A stretch of 37,394 bases of DNA from Flavobacteriales bacterium (lineage in GTDB: Bacteria > Bacteroidota > Bacteroidia > Flavobacteriales > BACL11): the NCBI GenBank assembly GCA_028122735.1, contig JAOHSR010000002.1, forward strand, positions 80,760 through 118,153, written 5' to 3'. Shown one piece after another: positions 34,426 to 37,394 of the stretch. Position numbers and translations under genes: made by a program. The notes below the pieces were generated by a model, which ran no database searches, had not been told where the DNA came from, and saw only the letters and a list, made by a program, of their open reading frames with translations. The stretch's first letter is position 1. Each line of letters opens with the position of its first letter.

Positions 34426-34803
34426 TTAATTAACTGTAATGGTTTTTCTTACAAGCTCTTCTCTTACTAGTTTTATTACGCTTTCTGCTGTGTACGTGTC
34501 GTTTCCCGAAACATATGTAGCTTCAACATTTAAAATTGCTTCATTTACAAATTCAAATTCAACCATTCCATTAGAAGATGTTTTTTTACTTTCATAAATA
34601 TCAGACTCATTTCCCGCTGAATTAATTAGGCCTTGTTGAGATAGTATTACTGTACAAATATCATATGCAGGTTCTCCGTCAGGGTCAACAATAGTAATAA
34701 TTGCTCTAGTTGGAGACTCTTCTTGACAAGATGTAAGGGAAAAGGCAATAACGAAAGCAATGTTAAAGCTTATAAAGAAAGATTTAAGATTTATATTTCG
34801 CAT
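34426..34803 (-). CDS. Small lipoprotein of unknown function (125 aa)
   Basis: No named family recognised. Signal peptide MRNINLKSFFISFNIAFVIA ends in the lipobox FSLTSC, so Cys26 is probably lipidated. The mature part is about 100 residues of beta-strand-rich sequence (AIITIVDPDGEPAYDICTVI, SSNGMVEFEFVNEAILNVEA, TYTAESVIKLV), resembling a small transthyretin-like or carboxypeptidase-regulatory-like sandwich; that resemblance is inference. The frame is open upstream to 35001, but that part runs into pheS on the other strand and lacks a signal peptide, so ATG 34803 is chosen. It precedes cvpA and has a -7 box at 34837-34844. Confidence 0.82.
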   Translation of the reverse strand: MRNINLKSFFISFNIAFVIAFSLTSCQEESPTRAIITIVDPDGEPAYDICTVILSQQGLINSAGNESDIYESKKTSSNGMVEFEFVNEAILNVEATYVSGNDTYTAESVIKLVREELVRKTITVN

Positions 34804-34836
34804 AAAAATTGTTACTTTGTATTTTATATATTGAAA

Positions 34837-34844
34837 CAAATATA
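34837..34844 (-). promoter_or_regulatory. -7 promoter box (TATATTTG) for the lipoprotein-cvpA pair
   Basis: Exact TAnnTTTG on the minus strand, 33 bases upstream of the lipoprotein ATG. It lies upstream of that ATG but downstream of the alternative start at 35001, so it supports the shorter protein. For pheS on the other strand only a 7-base near match (TACTTTG, 34813-34819) is seen. Confidence 0.55.
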
Positions 34845-34861
34845 CATAGAATAATATTAGC

Positions 34862-35878
34862 GTGTTAAACAATATTTCTGAAGCCATAAAAGAAGTCGAA
34901 AATTTTTCTCCCAAAACAAAAGAGGATATTGAGGTTTTTAGATTACGATTTTTAGCAAAATCTGGAACGCTTAATTCTTTTTTTAATGAATTTAAAAACA
35001 TCCCAAATCAAGAAAAAAAAGAGGTTGGACAGATGCTCAACAAACTAAAGAATCTTGTCAAAGAAAAAACTACAAACCCCTTGCTCTCTAATAAAACAGA
35101 GAAAAAGGTTGGCCTAGAAGACCTTTCAAAACCTGTTGCAAATAATTGTATTGGCTCTAGACACCCTTTGTCAATTATTGAACAAGAAATCGTAGAGATT
35201 TTCTCTTCAATTGGCTTTTCTATTTCTGAAGGACCAGAAATTGAGGATGACTGGCATAATTTTACCGCCCTAAATGTTCCAAAAAATCATCCTGCAAGAG
35301 ATATGCAAGACACTTTTTTTATTCAAACTAATCCTGATATTCTTTTAAGAACTCACACATCATCTGTGCAGGCAAGATATATGCAAAAAAATGATCCCCC
35401 TATTAGAACCATCTCTCCCGGAAGAGTTTATAGAAATGAAGCCGTTTCTTCTAGATCTCACTGCTTATTTCATCAAATAGAAGGTTTGTATATTGATAAG
35501 GATGTTTCTTTTGCTGACTTAAAACAAACTCTCTTGTACTTTGCTAAAAAATTATTTGGAAAAAAGTCGAAAATTAGATTAAGACCCTCATATTTTCCTT
35601 TCACTGAACCATCTGCTGAAGTAGATGTTTATTGGGGGTTAGAAACTGAATCTGACTACAGAATAACAAAGGGGACGGGCTGGTTAGAAGTTTTGGGATG
35701 TGGAATGGTAGATCCTGCAGTTTTAGAAAACTGTGAAATCGACTCAAAAACATATACAGGATTTGCTTTTGGAATGGGAATAGAGCGAATTGCAATGCTT
35801 AAGTACAAGGTAGATGATTTAAGGCTTTTTTACGAAAATGATATTCGTTTTTTAAACCAATTTTCCAACTCTATTTAA
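34862..35878 (+). CDS. pheS: Phenylalanyl-tRNA synthetase alpha subunit
   Basis: A 338-aa catalytic alpha subunit of the heterotetrameric enzyme. N-terminal coiled-coil tRNA-binding region ([20 protein letters not shown]). Catalytic core: [20 protein letters not shown] (motif 1), [20 protein letters not shown] (motif 2), [15 protein letters not shown], and motif 3 [20 protein letters not shown]. Start is GTG at 34862, giving the normal N-terminus ([12 protein letters not shown]). pheT is not adjacent, as is common in Bacteroidota. Convergent with the M42 peptidase, 5 bases apart. Confidence 0.96.
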   Translation: MLNNISEAIKEVENFSPKTKEDIEVFRLRFLAKSGTLNSFFNEFKNIPNQEKKEVGQMLNKLKNLVKEKTTNPLLSNKTEKKVGLEDLSKPVANNCIGSRHPLSIIEQEIVEIFSSIGFSISEGPEIEDDWHNFTALNVPKNHPARDMQDTFFIQTNPDILLRTHTSSVQARYMQKNDPPIRTISPGRVYRNEAVSSRSHCLFHQIEGLYIDKDVSFADLKQTLLYFAKKLFGKKSKIRLRPSYFPFTEPSAEVDVYWGLETESDYRITKGTGWLEVLGCGMVDPAVLENCEIDSKTYTGFAFGMGIERIAMLKYKVDDLRLFYENDIRFLNQFSNSI

Positions 35879-35883
35879 TACTT

Positions 35884-36927
35884 CTAAAACTTCCAATTGT
35901 AGCTGTTTAGGTTTTCAACACAATGCCTAAGAAGATCTATTGAGTCTCTTACATCATTTTTGTTTACCATCTCTATTACTTGATGTATATGTCTTGTTGG
36001 TATCGAAACCGCTCCTGCAATTGAACCTCCGGGGTTCATTCTTTGTATTCCGGCGGTATCTGTACCTCCAGCAGGTAAAATTTCTAATTGTGTTTTTATT
36101 TTCTTCTTTTTAGCTATTTCCTTCATATATGCAACCATTCTGTAATCGCAAACTGTTGATGAATCCATAACTTTTATACAAGCCCCTTCACCAAGAGCAG
36201 AAACCTGCTCTTGTTTTGTTGATCCTGGAGTGTCCCATGCTATTGTTGTATCAAGACCAAAACCAAAGTCTGGGTTAATTTGCATTGACGAAACATTTGC
36301 ACCTCTTATTCCAATTTCTTCTTGGACTGTAAACACGGCATAAACATCATATGGTGGCGTTTTTTTCATTTCTTTAAGCATCTCAATCAGAATAAATACA
36401 GACACTCTATTGTCAAGAGACTTACAATTCAAACACTCTCCCATCTCTACCATCTTTCTTTCTCTAGTAATTGTGTCTCCAACACAAACTATTTTTTCAA
36501 GAGTCTTTTTGTCAAGTCCAGTATCTATAAAATAGTCTTTTGTTGTTGGAACCTTCTGTCTGTCAGCGGCATTCATCAGATGTATTGGCTTGCTTCCCAT
36601 AACACCAACCACATCTTCCTTTCCATGTATAATTACTCTTTGGGCGGTGAGTGTTTTTGGATCAAAACCTCCAAGTGTATGAAAATAAACAAAACCCTTA
36701 TCGTCAATGTGAGTTACAATAAAACCTATTTCGTCCATGTGGGCGCCGATCATAACTTTTTTATTTTCTCTACCCTTCTTTATAGCAACAACATTCCCCA
36801 TGTTGTCAATTGATATTTCATCAACAAATGGCTTTATTTCATCCAAAACAATTTTACGCACTCTATTTTCGTGACCTGGAGCGCCTGCAACTTCACACAG
36901 CTTTGCTAATAATTCTTTATTTATCAT
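35884..36927 (-). CDS. M42 family metallo-aminopeptidase
   Basis: A 347-aa cytoplasmic dinuclear-metal aminopeptidase (glutamyl aminopeptidase/FrvX/TET-like; some members are mis-named endoglucanase). Metal and catalytic residues: His63 and Asp65 in GAHMDEIGF, Asp172 in KSLDNRVSV, Glu203/Glu204 in TVQEEIGIRGA, Asp226 in GLDTT, and a C-terminal His in TRHIHQVIEMV. AGGTDTAGIQ is also typical. It probably forms a dodecameric shell that trims peptides, complementing the secreted S46 peptidase. 4 bases downstream of pyruvate kinase. Confidence 0.93.
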   Translation of the reverse strand: MINKELLAKLCEVAGAPGHENRVRKIVLDEIKPFVDEISIDNMGNVVAIKKGRENKKVMIGAHMDEIGFIVTHIDDKGFVYFHTLGGFDPKTLTAQRVIIHGKEDVVGVMGSKPIHLMNAADRQKVPTTKDYFIDTGLDKKTLEKIVCVGDTITRERKMVEMGECLNCKSLDNRVSVFILIEMLKEMKKTPPYDVYAVFTVQEEIGIRGANVSSMQINPDFGFGLDTTIAWDTPGSTKQEQVSALGEGACIKVMDSSTVCDYRMVAYMKEIAKKKKIKTQLEILPAGGTDTAGIQRMNPGGSIAGAVSIPTRHIHQVIEMVNKNDVRDSIDLLRHCVENLNSYNWKF

Positions 36928-36931
36928 TTTA

Positions 36932-37394
36932 TTATACTTTACTTAATTTAACCATATTAGTCATGCCTTTTTCATGAGCAGGAATACTAGCAATATTTAA
37001 AATGTAGTCTCCCTTTTTAATTAGTTTATTACTTTTTAATATTCCTTTTGTCTCAATTATTGTCTGATCCGTTGTTGCTTCTCTATCATAATAATAAGCC
37101 TGAACACCCCAGACAAGACTAAGTTTATTTAAAATAGAGTAGTTGTTTGTAAAAACATGAATAAAAGATGTTGGTCTCAAGCTTGACATCTTTATAGCGT
37201 TATATCCTGAATATGTCATGCAAATTATGGCAGAGGCTCTAGTTTGTTCTGAAAGTTGAGATGCGTGTAAACAAATAGAGTTTGATATTTCCCTCTCTGT
37301 AGGAAGCCATTGGTCTATGCTAGAATTTGAGTTGGGTTTAAAATTATAATCACTTTTTTCAATATCTCTAATGATTTTCCGCATAGTCTCAACA
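36932..37394 (-). CDS. pyk: Pyruvate kinase, C-terminal part (runs off the window)
   Basis: About 154 C-terminal residues of pyruvate kinase; the frame is open to the right edge (...VETMRKIIRDIEK). An internal ATG at 37384 is not the start, since the whole enzyme is around 475 aa. The sequence matches the end of the core and the C-terminal allosteric-type domain: SEQTRASAIICMTYSG, TSFIHVFTNNYSILNKLSLV and the final HEKGMTNMVKLSKV, typical of Bacteroidota Pyk. The active-site barrel lies outside the window. Followed by the M42 peptidase gene after 4 bases. Confidence 0.92.
   Translation of the reverse strand, partial: VETMRKIIRDIEKSDYNFKPNSNSSIDQWLPTEREISNSICLHASQLSEQTRASAIICMTYSGYNAIKMSSLRPTSFIHVFTNNYSILNKLSLVWGVQAYYYDREATTDQTIIETKGILKSNKLIKKGDYILNIASIPAHEKGMTNMVKLSKV

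Noticed and set aside
34804-35001. 66-codon N-terminal extension of the small lipoprotein
   Set aside because: It runs antisense through the start of pheS, and the internal Met starts a proper lipoprotein signal peptide.
36322-36813. 163-codon plus-strand frame
   Set aside because: Antisense to the M42 peptidase, Cys/His/Asn-rich in a way expected from reading that gene backwards, and no family signature.
1-37394. CRISPR arrays, insertion sequences, integrases, tRNA or rRNA genes
   Set aside because: I saw no spaced direct repeats, transposase or integrase motifs, or cloverleaf-like sequences. The gaps between genes are all under about 130 bases.

Overview
The window is a compact, AT-rich, gene-dense stretch of a Bacteroidota chromosome, most likely a marine Flavobacteriales-type organism. 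The lineage evidence is in the genes and signals. There is a GldH gliding lipoprotein, two secreted CotH proteins with type IX secretion C-terminal domains (one gliding-associated 'type B' tail, one probable 'type A' tail), an S46 dipeptidyl-peptidase, a long-form PurF, a flavobacterial-type carotenoid cluster, and the Bacteroidota -7 promoter box TAnnTTTG in front of many operons. I see no insertion sequence, phage gene, CRISPR array, tRNA or rRNA. No stretch over about 130 bases lacks a gene. Most genes are core housekeeping genes.

Layout, left to right. 1-302: N-terminus of an RluF-type rRNA pseudouridine synthase (-). 398-2569: secreted S46 peptidase (+). 2578-4473: purF (-). 4504-7057: a tightly overlapped four-gene operon (-) running group II PLP decarboxylase -> cysteine-hydrolase-like protein -> 97-aa protein of unknown function -> glutaredoxin-like protein. 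7183-12312: tandem CotH proteins (+). 12381-16680: ileS-dksA-lspA (+). 16648-20441: asd-crtD-cruF-crtYcd (-). 20511-22241: uvrC (+). 22243-23748: lysS (-). 23828-27392: phosphoglucose/phosphomannose isomerase, lipB and a double-ATPase ABC protein (+). 27396-32617: holB-gldH-PBP1A-scoA-scoB (-). 32684-33868: pgk (+). 33863-34803: a small lipoprotein gene and cvpA (-). 34862-35878: pheS (+). 35884-37394: the C-terminal part of pyruvate kinase followed by an M42 aminopeptidase (-).

How the parts fit together. The CotH proteins, the S46 peptidase and GldH point to a surface-active, T9SS-bearing, peptide-using cell. CrtD, CruF and CrtYcd together predict a monocyclic 1'-hydroxylated carotenoid (saproxanthin/myxol/flexixanthin type). 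Pgk, Pyk and the sugar isomerase belong to central carbon metabolism; IleRS, LysRS and PheRS to translation.

Most notable points: IleRS carries a swapped HIGH motif (GIHH), a form recalled to be linked to very high mupirocin resistance. The decarboxylase operon contains two proteins without known function, one of which looks like a permuted papain-type enzyme. The DksA-family protein has lost three of four zinc cysteines. All six tail-to-tail gene junctions overlap or are separated by 8 bp or less. pgk and the rluF-like gene have promoter boxes so close to their start codons that their mRNAs may be leaderless.
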